The notes: generated from the sequence alone by a model not told the origin. Positions 23,891 through 33,453 are shown, counted from the first letter of the stretch. The stretch: DNA of 64,000 nt from Cupriavidus oxalaticus (GCF_004768545.1 NZ_CP038635.1:1054001-1118000), one strand, 5' to 3'. Translations and numbers: made by a program.

Positions 23891-23919
23891 AAAAGGCCGC
23901 CTTGGACAGGCGGTCTTTT
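23891..23919 (+). terminator. rho-independent terminator after the cytochrome pair
   Basis: AAAAGGCCGCC, loop TTGGACA, GGCGGTCTTTT then CTTT. An 11-bp stem with one G-U pair, followed by T residues, 33 bp after the second cytochrome stop. The symmetrical A/T flanks could also end the minus-strand apbE transcript arriving from the other side. Confidence 0.85.
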
Positions 23920-23943
23920 CTTTGGGCGGCGCGCCCGCGCGGC

Positions 23944-25011
23944 CTACGCTGCCACACCTGCCAGCCGGCGGCGCATCCCTGCCGTAAGCCACGGCTCACC
24001 GTCGCCGACGACCAACGCATCGACGCCGGCCGCATCGAGCAGCAGGCCGGCCGCGGCGGACTTGCCAGCCACCATCAACGCGGCACCGAGTCCATTGACC
24101 GCCACAGCCGGTGAAGCCACCAGCGTCACGCCATGCGGACCCGACGCCGGCATGCCGGTGGCGGGGTCGAGCACGTGGTGGTAGCGCCTGCCGTTGGCGA
24201 CGAAGCAGCGCTCATAGTCGCCCGATGACGCTACCACGGCGTCGGATACCTCCAGTACGCCCAGCAGCCGTGCCGGTGCGCGCGGATCGCGCACGCTCAC
24301 GCGCCAGTCGCGCCCTTGCAGCTGGCCGCTCGCCAGCACATCGCCGCCGCCATTGATCATGGCATGATGCAATCCATGCCTGCGCAGTGCCTGCATGCCG
24401 GCCTGCAGGATCGGCAGCTTGGCGATGCCGCCCAGGTCCAGGCGCATGCCGGGGCGCAGCAGCATCGCTTCGCCCCGGCGTTCGTCGAGCATGACCTGCC
24501 GGTAGTCCACCAGCGTCCGTTCGCGTGCCAGCTCGGCGGAAGCCGGCACGCGTGCATTGCCTTCACCGAAGTGCCAGCCGGCAAAGGCGCCGACGGTGAT
24601 GTCAAACGCGCCACCGGTGCGCGCCGACAGTGCTGCCGCCGCTTGGAGCACTGCCATCAGTTCCGGTGCGACCGGCACCGGCTGCCGGCCCGCTGCGCGC
24701 TGCAGCGCGCTGACCTGGCTGTCCGGCCGGTAGCGCGACATCAATTGCTCCAGGCGCGCCATTTCCGCAAAGGCGGCGGCGATGCCGGACCTTGCAGCCT
24801 GGTAAGAACTGTCCTGCACCACGATATCGACCTGCGTGCCCAGCAGGCGCCGCGATGCGCGCGTGACCGTGGCATCGGCCAACGCGGGCCTGACGAACAT
24901 GGCGGTGGCAAGCATCGGCATGGTGGCCGCGGCGGCGCGCAGAACGTTGCGCCGCATGGCGTCGATGCGAGAGGAGGAAGACAGCGTTGCCGGCAGGGTC
25001 TTGGCGCGCAT
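23944..25011 (-). CDS. FAD:protein FMN transferase (ApbE/NosX-like)
   Basis: 355 aa. ApbE enzymes attach FMN covalently to a threonine of exported proteins. Conserved parts are RRLLGTQVDIVVQDSS, LMSRYRPDSQVSALQRAAG, GGAFDITVGAF, RLDLGGIAKLPILQAG, MINGGGDVLASG, DAVVASSGDYERCFV and HHVLDPATGMPASG. An N-terminal signal (start at 25011 or at ATG 24957, MRRNVLRAAAATMPML) indicates export. It is divergent from nosZ. In denitrifiers the homologue NosX flavinylates NosR, and NosR of this window carries the SGAT acceptor motif, so that target is likely. Confidence 0.9.
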   Translation of the reverse strand: MRAKTLPATLSSSSRIDAMRRNVLRAAAATMPMLATAMFVRPALADATVTRASRRLLGTQVDIVVQDSSYQAARSGIAAAFAEMARLEQLMSRYRPDSQVSALQRAAGRQPVPVAPELMAVLQAAAALSARTGGAFDITVGAFAGWHFGEGNARVPASAELARERTLVDYRQVMLDERRGEAMLLRPGMRLDLGGIAKLPILQAGMQALRRHGLHHAMINGGGDVLASGQLQGRDWRVSVRDPRAPARLLGVLEVSDAVVASSGDYERCFVANGRRYHHVLDPATGMPASGPHGVTLVASPAVAVNGLGAALMVAGKSAAAGLLLDAAGVDALVVGDGEPWLTAGMRRRLAGVAA

Positions 25012-25247
25012 GACAGGGTGGGCGGCGCATGCCGCGTTAGTCGTTGACGTTGTGGTGTCGCCATTCTCCGGGCAGTCTTCAAAAAAACATGCATCAAAAA
25101 TGAATATTTAAGATATCCATGACGACCGTCAACCTCGTTCACGCCAACTGCTTCGACTATCTGTAACCGGCAACATCAGGCCACCCACACAACGAAGAGA
25201 GCAGGCGGAGCCCTCCGCCCATTGCAATGACGGTTCGAGGATCGAAG

Positions 25248-27185
25248 ATGACGAGGCATTCGCAACACCCACTGGCACACACCGATGCACCGGCGGCACC
25301 GGGACGAAGGCGCTTTATCAATACCGCGGCGCTGGCCGGGCTGGCCGGCGTGGCGGCGTGCACGGACAAGGGCGCCGCGCCCGCCGCGGCCACCGCGGCA
25401 AGCGCTGCCCAGGCAGGACATGGCGGCGCCCCTGCCGGCGTGTCGGTGCACCTGAAGCCGGGCGAGCTCGATACTTACTACGGCCTGTGGAGCGGCGGCC
25501 ATGCGGGCGACGTGCGCGTGCTGGGCCTGCCCTCGGGGCGCGAGCTGCACCGCATCCCGTGCTTCGTGCCCGACGCGCTGACCGGCTGGGGCATCACCAA
25601 TGAATCCAAGCGCGTGATGGGCACGCGCCCCGATGGCAACGTGCTGTACACCGTCGGCGACACGCACCACGTGCATGCCTCCTACAAGGACGGCAACTAC
25701 GATGGCCGCTACGCGTGGATCAACGACAAGATCAACGCGCGGCTGGCGCGCATCCGGCTCGACTACTTTGTCTGCGACAAGATCACCGACCTGCCCAACG
25801 TGCAGGGCTTCCACGGCATTTTTCCGGACAAGCGCGACCCCGTCGACGCGAACATCAACTACACCACGCGCGTGTTCTGCGGCGCGGAGTTCGCCCTGCC
25901 GCTGCCCAATACGCCGACCGAGGACGCCGGCAAGTACCGCTCGCTGTTCACCTGTGTCGATGCGGAGACGATGGCGGTGCGCTGGCAGGTGCTGATCGAC
26001 GGCAATTGCGACCTGGTCGCATCCTCGTACGACGGCAAGCTGGCTGCCACCAACCAGTACAACGTCGAGATGGGCGCGCGCTATGAAGACATGATGTCGG
26101 CCGAGCGCGATGCCTGCCTGTTCTTCAACATCGCCCGCATCGAGGCTGCGATCAAGGATGGGAAATTCAAGACCATCGGCGATTCGAAGGTGCCGGTGGT
26201 CGACGGCACGCACGCGGCCAACGCCGACCCGAAGACCGCGCTGACCACCTACGTCTCGGTGCCGAAGAACCCGCACGGCGTCAATGCCAGCCCGGACCAG
26301 AAGTACTTCATCTGCGCCGGCAAGCTGTCGCCGACCGGCACCGTGATCGAACTGGCGAAGGTGCTGGACTGGTTCGACGGCAAGCTGGAGACGCCCGACG
26401 ATGCCATCGTCGCCGAGGTCGAGCTGGGCCTGGGGCCGCTGCATACCGCCTTCGACGGGCGCGGCAATGCCTACACCACGCTGTTCCTCGACAGCCAGAT
26501 CGTCAAGTGGAATATCGACGCGGCGATCCGCTTCCACAAGGGCGACAAGAACGCCAAGTACGTGGTCGACCGACTCGACGTGCAGTACCAGCCCGGCCAC
26601 CTGAACGCCTCCCAGTCCGAAACCGTCGCCGCCGACGGCAAGTTCCTGGCAGTGGGCTGCAAGTTCTCCAAGGATCGTTTCCTGCCGGTGGGGCCGCTGC
26701 ATGCCGAGAACGAGCAGCTGATCGATATCTCGGGCGACAAGATGGTGCTGCTGGCGGACCATCCGGTGCACAGCGAGCCGCACGATTTCATCATCTTCCG
26801 TCGCGAGTTGCTGCGGCCGAAGCAGGTCTATGCGCTGGATGATTTCCCGCTGGCGGTGAAGGATCCGCAGCAGTCGGGCGTGTTCCGCAACGGCAGGAAG
26901 GTGACGGTGAAGATCACGTCGCAGGCGCCGGTGTTCTCGCTGCGCGAAATCAAGTTGAAGAAGGGCGACGAGGTCACGCTGATCCTGACCAACCTGGACA
27001 AGATCGAAGACCTGACGCACGGGTTTGCCATCCCCAAATACAACATCAACTTCATCGTCAATCCGCTCGAGACCGCGTCGGTAACCTTTGTCGCCGACAA
27101 GCCGGGCGTGTTCTGGTGCTACTGCACCCACTTCTGCCACGCGCTGCATCTTGAGATGCGCAGCCGCATGATCGTCGAGGCCTGA
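25248..27185 (+). CDS. nosZ: nitrous-oxide reductase NosZ
   Basis: 645 aa, the usual size for clade I NosZ, which reduces N2O to N2 in the periplasm. An N-terminal RRRFINTAALAGLAG fits a Tat signal. The seven-bladed propeller binding CuZ shows GDTHHVHASYKDG, NPHGVNASPDQ, GPLHTAFDG and DHPVHSEPHDF. The C-terminal cupredoxin domain carries CuA with FWCYCTHFCHALHLEM (two Cys, His, Met). The ATG at 25248 follows GAGG; an in-frame ATG at 25227 is also possible. No canonical FNR/NNR box was found upstream. It leads the nosZRDFYL operon. Confidence 0.95.
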   Translation: MTRHSQHPLAHTDAPAAPGRRRFINTAALAGLAGVAACTDKGAAPAAATAASAAQAGHGGAPAGVSVHLKPGELDTYYGLWSGGHAGDVRVLGLPSGRELHRIPCFVPDALTGWGITNESKRVMGTRPDGNVLYTVGDTHHVHASYKDGNYDGRYAWINDKINARLARIRLDYFVCDKITDLPNVQGFHGIFPDKRDPVDANINYTTRVFCGAEFALPLPNTPTEDAGKYRSLFTCVDAETMAVRWQVLIDGNCDLVASSYDGKLAATNQYNVEMGARYEDMMSAERDACLFFNIARIEAAIKDGKFKTIGDSKVPVVDGTHAANADPKTALTTYVSVPKNPHGVNASPDQKYFICAGKLSPTGTVIELAKVLDWFDGKLETPDDAIVAEVELGLGPLHTAFDGRGNAYTTLFLDSQIVKWNIDAAIRFHKGDKNAKYVVDRLDVQYQPGHLNASQSETVAADGKFLAVGCKFSKDRFLPVGPLHAENEQLIDISGDKMVLLADHPVHSEPHDFIIFRRELLRPKQVYALDDFPLAVKDPQQSGVFRNGRKVTVKITSQAPVFSLREIKLKKGDEVTLILTNLDKIEDLTHGFAIPKYNINFIVNPLETASVTFVADKPGVFWCYCTHFCHALHLEMRSRMIVEA

Positions 27186-27253
27186 GACGGCATGCGTGGA
27201 TGACCTGGCGCGGTGCCCGCTGCTGCGCCGGTCGTCCCTTGCCCCCAATTCCC

Positions 27254-29863
27254 ATGATCCACGCAATTCTCGAACGGCTTGCGGCGGGCTTCGCCGTGTG
27301 CCTGCTGGCGCTTGGCTTTGCCGTGCCGGCGCACGCCGGCGCTTACGAGGCGGCCTTGCCGCCGGAACTGTCCACCGCGGCGGACCTGTGCGCGCTGGTG
27401 TCCTGCACCGAAGTGCTGCCCGGCGCCACCAGCTTCTCTCCGCGCAAGGGACAACCGCCCTACGTCGAAGGCTATCGCACTGGCGCGGACGGCAAGCGCG
27501 AGGTGATCGGGTACGTGATGTTGTCCACCGACATCACCGATACGCCAGCGTATTCCGGCAAGCCGGTGGTGACGCTGATCGGCATGGATACGCGAGGGCA
27601 GTACACCGGAGTCAGGGTGCTGAAGCATTCCGAGCCGATCCTGCTGCTGGGCATCCCGGAATCGGCGCTGCTCGATTTCAACCAGCAGTACGTCGGCAAA
27701 TCGGTTGCCGACAAGATCGAGGTCGGGCAGTCGCGGCCGGACGAAGGCGTGGTCGGTGTCGATGCGATTTCCGGCGCCACCGTGACGGTGATCGCGCAGA
27801 ACCAGGTGCTGACCACGTCGGGCGCGGCAGTGGCGCGGCAGGTCGGCATCCTGGCGCCGGCGAAGCGGGCACCGGCGCGGTTCGCCGAAAGCGGAAAACA
27901 ATATGGCTGGCAGCAACTGGTGGCCGGCGGACTGGTGCAGCGGCTGCTCGTGCAGCCGGCGCAGGTCGGGCTGCCCGGCAGCGGCGAGCCCTTTATCGAA
28001 CTGTGGTTTGGCGATCTCAATCATCCCGACATCGGCCGCAGCGTGCTGGGCGATGCCGGCTGGCAGGGGCTGCGCGCGCAGCTAAAGCCCGGCGAGCACG
28101 CCATTTTCGTGGTCCGCACCCGGGGGGCGGAATCGTTCAAGGGCTCGGGCTTCGTGCGCGGCGGCATCTACGATCGCGTGCAGGTGCGCCAGGGTGCCGA
28201 CGCGTTCACCTTCCGCGACCTGGACTACCTCAACCTCTACGGCGTCGCGGCGGAGGGCGCGCCGGCGGTGACGGAGTCGGCGATCTTCGTGATCCGGTCG
28301 CCGGCGTTTTCCGCGGCGTATCCGTGGAAGCTGTCATTCCTCGGCAATCGCGTCGACCGCGCCACCGGCACGCGCAGCTTCGCCAGCTTCGATGCGCCAT
28401 ACTGGCTGCCGGCAGCGATGCTGCAGGGCGGCCGGCCGCAGCTCGACGAACCCGAGGCGCCGTGGCGCAAGGTCTGGCGCAAGCAGGCCACCGCAATTGG
28501 CCTGTTCATCGCGCTGCTCGGCGCGGTCACGCTGGTCTACGCACTGCGCGAGCGCCTGACGCGGCGCGCTACACACAAAAACAAATGGCCGGTCAATGCG
28601 TTCAAATACACCGCCTGGGCGCTCAGCATTGTCTTTGTCGGCTTCGGCGCGATGGCGCAGCCATCGATCACGCAGGTGCTGACGTGGTTCCATGCACTGC
28701 TGCTGCGCTGGGACTGGGCGTTGTTCCTCAGCGATCCCTTTATCTTCTGCTTCTGGATCTTCATTATCATCACCGTGTTGCTGTTCGGGCGCGGGCTGTT
28801 CTGCGGCTGGCTGTGCCCGTTCGGCTCGCTGTCCGAGGCGATCTACAAGCTGGGCCGTTTCCAGGGCCTGAAGCGATGGCAGCGGCAGTTGCCGCGCCGC
28901 TGGCATGACCGGCTCAAGTGGGTCAAGTACGGCGTGTTCTTCGGGCTGCTGGCGGTGTCGGTGTTTTCGATGGCGCTGGCCGAGATGCTGGCGGAGATCG
29001 AGCCGTTCAAGACGACCTTCCTGGTCGGCATCCCGAACCGCGCGTGGCCCTACGGGCTGTTCGCCTGCACGCTGCTGGGACTGTCGCTGTTCATTGAACG
29101 GCCTTACTGCAAGTACCTGTGCCCGCTCGGCGCCGCACTGGCAATGCCCAGCACGTTCCGCTGGTTTGGCCTGCGGCGCAAGCCCGACTGCAACCACTGC
29201 AAGGCATGCGCGGTGGGCTGCGGCGCGCAGGCGATCGATGCCGATGGCCGCATCGACCATCGCGAATGCCTGCATTGCCTCGACTGCATGGTGCTCTATA
29301 CCGATACGCGCGGCTGCCCGCCGCTGGCGCGCGAGCGCAAGCGGCGCGAACGCGACGCGCTGCCGCTGACGCCGGTGGGACGCAACGGGTATTTCATCCC
29401 GCTGGTGCCGGTGCCGGCTGAAGCGGCGCAGCCGTCGGGCCCGGATCCGCGCATGCCGACGGACCCGGTGGCGCCCCCCTACGCGGTAACGGCCGGCGTC
29501 GCGCGCTGGGTCGCCGAGCTGTGGGACCACTTGTGTCCATGGAGCGGGCAGGGCTGGCGCACCGCTGCCGCACTGCAGCTGGCGGGCCTCGCGGTGGCGC
29601 TGGCCGCAACCGTTGCGTGGGCACTGGCGGCCAGCGGACAGATGCGCGCCGGCGCGGTGATCGGCTGGTGGCTGGGCTGGAGCCTCTATGAAGTGCTGAT
29701 CCGCCTGTCCGGCAAGCGCTATGTCAAGGATGGCCCGTGGTGGCGCGGCCGTTACCGGCGCGCAACTGTGATGGACATGCTTAGCTATGTCGGCTTCAAG
29801 AACCTGCTGGTCGGTGCGTTGCTGTTCCTGGCGCTGAAGGCGATGGGGATGCTGGCCGCATGA
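27254..29863 (+). CDS. nosR: NosR, membrane flavo-iron-sulfur protein for N2O reductase electron supply/expression
   Basis: 869 aa. After a signal peptide ending PAHAG, a periplasmic FMN-binding domain carries SGAT with the flavin-accepting Thr at residue 176. Several membrane spans follow from about 415, with CGWLCPFGSL and CKYLCPLGAALA cysteine motifs, then two [4Fe-4S] sites, CNHCKACAVGC near 645 and CLHCLDCM near 672 with a later Cys. The protein continues about 140 residues past the iron-sulfur part with a Pro-rich segment and two more hydrophobic spans, longer than the roughly 720-aa Pseudomonas NosR I recall. It starts 68 bp after nosZ and its stop overlaps the nosD start (ATGA). Confidence 0.93.
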   Translation: MIHAILERLAAGFAVCLLALGFAVPAHAGAYEAALPPELSTAADLCALVSCTEVLPGATSFSPRKGQPPYVEGYRTGADGKREVIGYVMLSTDITDTPAYSGKPVVTLIGMDTRGQYTGVRVLKHSEPILLLGIPESALLDFNQQYVGKSVADKIEVGQSRPDEGVVGVDAISGATVTVIAQNQVLTTSGAAVARQVGILAPAKRAPARFAESGKQYGWQQLVAGGLVQRLLVQPAQVGLPGSGEPFIELWFGDLNHPDIGRSVLGDAGWQGLRAQLKPGEHAIFVVRTRGAESFKGSGFVRGGIYDRVQVRQGADAFTFRDLDYLNLYGVAAEGAPAVTESAIFVIRSPAFSAAYPWKLSFLGNRVDRATGTRSFASFDAPYWLPAAMLQGGRPQLDEPEAPWRKVWRKQATAIGLFIALLGAVTLVYALRERLTRRATHKNKWPVNAFKYTAWALSIVFVGFGAMAQPSITQVLTWFHALLLRWDWALFLSDPFIFCFWIFIIITVLLFGRGLFCGWLCPFGSLSEAIYKLGRFQGLKRWQRQLPRRWHDRLKWVKYGVFFGLLAVSVFSMALAEMLAEIEPFKTTFLVGIPNRAWPYGLFACTLLGLSLFIERPYCKYLCPLGAALAMPSTFRWFGLRRKPDCNHCKACAVGCGAQAIDADGRIDHRECLHCLDCMVLYTDTRGCPPLARERKRRERDALPLTPVGRNGYFIPLVPVPAEAAQPSGPDPRMPTDPVAPPYAVTAGVARWVAELWDHLCPWSGQGWRTAAALQLAGLAVALAATVAWALAASGQMRAGAVIGWWLGWSLYEVLIRLSGKRYVKDGPWWRGRYRRATVMDMLSYVGFKNLLVGALLFLALKAMGMLAA

Positions 29864-31113
29864 AGCTGCTGCCTGGTATCGTGCTCCTATGGATAAGCTG
29901 CGCGCAGGCCGCGACCTGGCGCGTGCAGCCCGGCCAGTCGCTGCAGGCAGCGATCGATGCCGCCGGCGCGGGGGACACCATCGAGATCGCGCGCGGCCAC
30001 TACACCGGCAACTTCGTCATCGACAAGCCGCTGGTGCTGCGCGGCATCGCGCGGCCCACGCTCGGCGGCGCGCTGCGCGGCGATACGCTGCGCATCACGG
30101 CGCCGGACGTGACCGTCGAAGGCCTGATCGTGCGCGACTCCGGCGATAGCCTGAAGGACCAGAACGCCGGCATCTATATCCGCCCCGGCGCGCACCGCGC
30201 CGTGGTGCGCCATTGCGACCTGACCTACAACCTGTTCGGGCTGTGGATCGAGAAGGCCGACGATGTCCGCATCGAACGCAACACCATCACCGGCAAGCGC
30301 GACTACAACTCGGCGCAGCGCGGCAACGGCGTGCAGCTCTACAACACGCGCGGCGCACGCATCCTCGACAACAACATCAGCTTCGTGCGCGATGCACTCT
30401 ATGTCGATGTCTCGCACCACGCCATCTTTCGCGGCAACCGGCTGCACCACAGCCGCTACGGCACCCATTACATGAACTCGTACCACAACCTGTGGGAAGG
30501 CAACGACAGCTACCGCAACCGCGGCGGGCTGGCGCTGATGGAGGTGCGCGACCAGGTCGTGCGCAACAACCGCACCTGGGGCAATGCCGACCACGGCATC
30601 ATGCTGCGCACGCTGCAGGACTCGGTGATCGAAGGCAATGTAGTCGCCGGCAACCAGCGCGGCTTCTTTATCTACGACGTCGAGTACGCGACGCTGCGCG
30701 GCAACCTGGTGCTGGGCAATGCGATCGGCGTGCACCTGTCGGCCGGCTCGACGCGCAACGTGGTGCAGGGCAACGATTTCATCGGCAACCGCGAGCCGGT
30801 GCGCTACGTGGGCGCGCGCGACGAGCCGTGGGGCGGGCGCGGACAGGGCAACTACTGGAGCGGCTACCTGGGCTGGGACCGCGACGGCGATGGCGTGGGT
30901 GACGTGCCATACCAGGCCAATGACCTCGTCGACCGGCTCGGCTGGCGCTACCCCGGGGTGACGCTGCTGCTGGGCAGTCCGGCGCTGCAGGCGCTGCGGC
31001 TGACGGCACGGCAGTTCCCGGTGATCCGGGCGCCGGGCGTGGTCGATGCCTATCCGCGGATGCGCCCGGTGCGCGCCAACTGGAGGGACTGGGATGCTCA
31101 GACCGGCAACTGA
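29860..31113 (+). CDS. nosD: NosD, periplasmic copper-site maturation protein for NosZ
   Basis: 417 aa right-handed beta-helix protein with a cleavable signal (MKLLPGIVLLWISCAQAA). CASH/PbH1-type repeats run through the middle: NAGIYIRPGAH, VQLYNTRGARILDNNISF, ALYVDVSHHAIFRGN, YGTHYMNSYHNLWEGN, GIMLRTLQDSVIEGN. It ends with the QGNYWSGYLGWDRDGDG motif typical of NosD. It acts with the NosFY ABC transporter in building CuZ of NosZ. Its start overlaps nosR by 4 bp, and the following nosF start lies inside its 3' end. Confidence 0.93.
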   Translation: MKLLPGIVLLWISCAQAATWRVQPGQSLQAAIDAAGAGDTIEIARGHYTGNFVIDKPLVLRGIARPTLGGALRGDTLRITAPDVTVEGLIVRDSGDSLKDQNAGIYIRPGAHRAVVRHCDLTYNLFGLWIEKADDVRIERNTITGKRDYNSAQRGNGVQLYNTRGARILDNNISFVRDALYVDVSHHAIFRGNRLHHSRYGTHYMNSYHNLWEGNDSYRNRGGLALMEVRDQVVRNNRTWGNADHGIMLRTLQDSVIEGNVVAGNQRGFFIYDVEYATLRGNLVLGNAIGVHLSAGSTRNVVQGNDFIGNREPVRYVGARDEPWGGRGQGNYWSGYLGWDRDGDGVGDVPYQANDLVDRLGWRYPGVTLLLGSPALQALRLTARQFPVIRAPGVVDAYPRMRPVRANWRDWDAQTGN

Positions 31114-32050
31114 AATGATCACGGATGCCATTGCGCTGACCGGCGTCAGCCGGCACTTCGGCTCGCTGCGCGCCGTGGACGATGTCAGCCTCAGCGTGGG
31201 GCAGGGCGAACTGATCGGGCTGATCGGGCATAACGGCGCGGGCAAGAGCACGCTGTTCAGGATGATGCTGGGGCTGTTGCCGCCCACGCATGGCACCTTG
31301 CGCGTCGCCGGTGCCGACGTGGGCAGCCGCGCCTTTCGCGCCGCGCGGCGCGGCATCGGCTACCTGCCCGAGCATCTGGTGCTGTATGACAACCTGAGCG
31401 GGCTCGAAACGCTGCGCTTCTTCGCGCGCCTGAAGGGCGTGAACGCGGATGCCTGCGCGCCGATGCTCGACCAGGTCGGCCTGTCCGCCGCCGCCGCACG
31501 GCCGGTGCGCGAGTATTCGAAAGGGATGCGCCAACGGCTCGGTTTCGCGCAGGCGCTGCTCGGCGCACCGCGCGTGCTGTTTCTCGACGAACCGACCAAC
31601 GGGCTGGACCCGGCGGCAATCCGCGACTTCTACCGGATGCTCGACGCGCTGCGCGAGCGCGGCGTGACCATCGTCATCACCTCGCACATCCTGGCCGAGC
31701 TGCAGCAGCGCATCGACCGCTTCGCCATTCTTGCCGGCGGCCGCTTGCAGGCCACCGGCAGCCTGGAGGCGCTGCGCGCGCAGGCGGGGCTGCCGCTGAC
31801 ACTGCGGTTGCGCCTCGAACCGGGCGCGCGCGAGCACGCGCTGCGCCTGCTGCGGACGCAAGCGTACGGCATGATCGAAGTGGTGGACGAGATGGAGGAA
31901 GGGCCGGATGAACTGACCGTGCGCTGTCCCGTTGCCGCCAAGATGCCGATGCTCGCCGCATTGCAGCCGCTTGCGGGCCGCCTGCGTGACCTGCAGATCC
32001 GCGAGCCCTCGCTCGAAGACCTGTTCCTCGGCATGCGGGGGCAAGCATGA
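31094..32050 (+). CDS. nosF: NosF, ABC transporter ATP-binding protein
   Basis: 318 aa ABC ATPase: Walker A GHNGAGKST near residues 50-58, signature EYSKGMRQRLGFAQALLG, Walker B RVLFLDEPTNGLDP, and switch His in VIITSHILAEL. The ATG at 31094 was chosen because a GGAGG site lies seven bases upstream, making it overlap nosD by 20 bp; a later ATG at 31115 has no ribosome site. With NosY it forms the transporter thought to export a sulfur species needed for CuZ assembly. Confidence 0.93.
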   Translation: MLRPATEMITDAIALTGVSRHFGSLRAVDDVSLSVGQGELIGLIGHNGAGKSTLFRMMLGLLPPTHGTLRVAGADVGSRAFRAARRGIGYLPEHLVLYDNLSGLETLRFFARLKGVNADACAPMLDQVGLSAAAARPVREYSKGMRQRLGFAQALLGAPRVLFLDEPTNGLDPAAIRDFYRMLDALRERGVTIVITSHILAELQQRIDRFAILAGGRLQATGSLEALRAQAGLPLTLRLRLEPGAREHALRLLRTQAYGMIEVVDEMEEGPDELTVRCPVAAKMPMLAALQPLAGRLRDLQIREPSLEDLFLGMRGQA

Positions 32051-32886
32051 GCGCGCGCATCGATGCAAGGCAGGTGGCAGCGATCGCCGCCAAGGAATTC
32101 CGCGACCGCATGCGCAACCGCTGGGTGCTGGCCGTGGCCGTCGTCTTCACCGCGCTGTCGGTGGCGATCGGCTATTTCGGCGGCGCCGAGCAGGGTGTGC
32201 TCGGACCGCGTTCGCTGGAGTTCGTCATCACCAGCCTGGCGAGCCTGGTGATCTACCTGGTGCCGATGATCGCGCTGCTGCTCGGCTTCGATGCCGTGGT
32301 GGGCGAGCGCGAGCGCGGCTCGCTGGACCTGCTGCTGTCGTTGCCGCTGACGCGCGGCGAGCTGTTGCTGGGCAAGTACCTCGGGCTGGCCGCCGCATTG
32401 CTGCTTGCCACCGCCGGCGGCTTTGCCTTGATGGCGCTACTGCTGGCGCGCCAGTTCGGCTGGGCCGGCCTGTACCACTACCTCGGCTTTGTCGCCAGCG
32501 CCGGGCTGCTCGGCCTGGCGTTCCTGAGCCTGGCGCTGTGGCTGTCGGTGCTGTCGCGCGACCGCGCGCAGGCATCGGGCCTGGCGATCGGCCTGTGGTT
32601 CTTTTTCGTGCTGGTGTTCGACCTGCTGCTGCTCGGGCTGCTGGTCGCCGGCGCGGGCGAGGGCGGCGCCAGCGGGTCCGGCATCGATTGGATCGCGTGG
32701 CTGCTGCTGCTGAACCCCGCGGACCTGTTCCGCATCGTCAATGCCTTTTCACTCGACCAGTTGCGCAGCGCCGGCGGCGTTGCCAGCATCGTGCCGCCGG
32801 CGCTGGCCAGCCCCTGGCCCACCGGCGCGGCGCTGCTGGCGTGGATTGCCGTGCCGCTGGTCCTTGCTGCCAGGAGATTCCGCTGA
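32047..32886 (+). CDS. nosY: NosY, ABC transporter permease
   Basis: 279 aa with six predicted membrane spans. The first follows RDRMRNRWVLAVAVVFTALS, others include VIYLVPMIALLLGFDAVVG and AIGLWFFFVLVFDLLLLGLL. The cytosolic coupling segment GERERGSLDLLLSLPLTRGE is conserved in ABC-2 type permeases of this group. Overlaps of 4 bp with nosF and 1 bp with nosL indicate translational coupling. It forms the NosF2Y2 transporter that cooperates with NosD. Confidence 0.93.
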   Translation: MSARIDARQVAAIAAKEFRDRMRNRWVLAVAVVFTALSVAIGYFGGAEQGVLGPRSLEFVITSLASLVIYLVPMIALLLGFDAVVGERERGSLDLLLSLPLTRGELLLGKYLGLAAALLLATAGGFALMALLLARQFGWAGLYHYLGFVASAGLLGLAFLSLALWLSVLSRDRAQASGLAIGLWFFFVLVFDLLLLGLLVAGAGEGGASGSGIDWIAWLLLLNPADLFRIVNAFSLDQLRSAGGVASIVPPALASPWPTGAALLAWIAVPLVLAARRFR

Positions 32887-33419
32887 TGTGTTCCCCATCC
32901 TCTTTGCGCCGCCGCCACCTGATGCTTGCCATGGCCGGCGCCACGGTCCTCGTTGCCGCCTGCGGCAAGAAGCCGGAAGGCACCGCGCAGCCGCAGGAAA
33001 TCGAATCCGCCACCGCCTGCGTGCTGGATGGCATGCTGCTGGCCGACTATCCCGGCCCCAAGGCGCAGATCTTCTACGCCGGCGACGCGCGCCCGCAGTG
33101 GTTTTGCGACACAGTGGAAATGTTCCACGCACTGCTGCGGCCCGAGCAGGTCAGGCCGGTGCGCGCGGTGTTCGTGCAGGACATGGCGCGGGCTGACTGG
33201 GAACGGCCGCGCGGCCACTGGTTCGATGCCACCACCGGCGTGTATGTCGCCGGCAGCGGGCGCCACGGATCGATGGGGCCGACGCTGGCGAGCTTCCGCG
33301 CCGAGAGCGATGCCAGCGCCTTTATCGCCCGCCATGGCGGCAGGCTGCGGCGCTACGCCGAGGTGACGCCGGAACTGGCGGACCTCGGCGGCGGCGCCAT
33401 GCACGACAGCCGGATGTAG
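32886..33419 (+). CDS. nosL: NosL, copper-binding lipoprotein of the nos operon
   Basis: 177 aa. A signal peptide with lipobox VAAC (about residues 24-27) anchors it in a membrane. The mature part shows the cysteine and histidine region ESATACVLDGMLLADYPGPK and WFCDTVEMFHALL, and later GHWFDATTGVYVAG. NosL is a Cu(I) chaperone delivering copper for the NosZ centres. In many NosL proteins the region corresponds to a CxMxx site; here the likely ligands are Cys-Val-Leu-Asp-Gly-Met. It is the last gene of the operon and meets aroG convergently. Confidence 0.9.
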   Translation: MCSPSSLRRRHLMLAMAGATVLVAACGKKPEGTAQPQEIESATACVLDGMLLADYPGPKAQIFYAGDARPQWFCDTVEMFHALLRPEQVRPVRAVFVQDMARADWERPRGHWFDATTGVYVAGSGRHGSMGPTLASFRAESDASAFIARHGGRLRRYAEVTPELADLGGGAMHDSRM

Positions 33420-33432
33420 CCGGCGGTCATGC

Positions 33433-33446
33433 GAGGCGCGCGCCTC
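33433..33446. terminator. short GC palindrome between nosL and aroG
   Basis: GAGGCGCGCGCCTC, fully self-complementary, in the 34-bp gap between two convergent genes. It is too short and lacks a T-tract, so a terminator role is only suggested by position. Confidence 0.3.
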
Positions 33447-33453
33447 TGATGGC

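Noticed and set aside
25012..25247. FNR/NNR-type box upstream of nosZ
   Set aside because: Only an isolated ATCAA half-site (25093-25097) is present; the TTGAT half at the correct spacing is missing, so no site is annotated.
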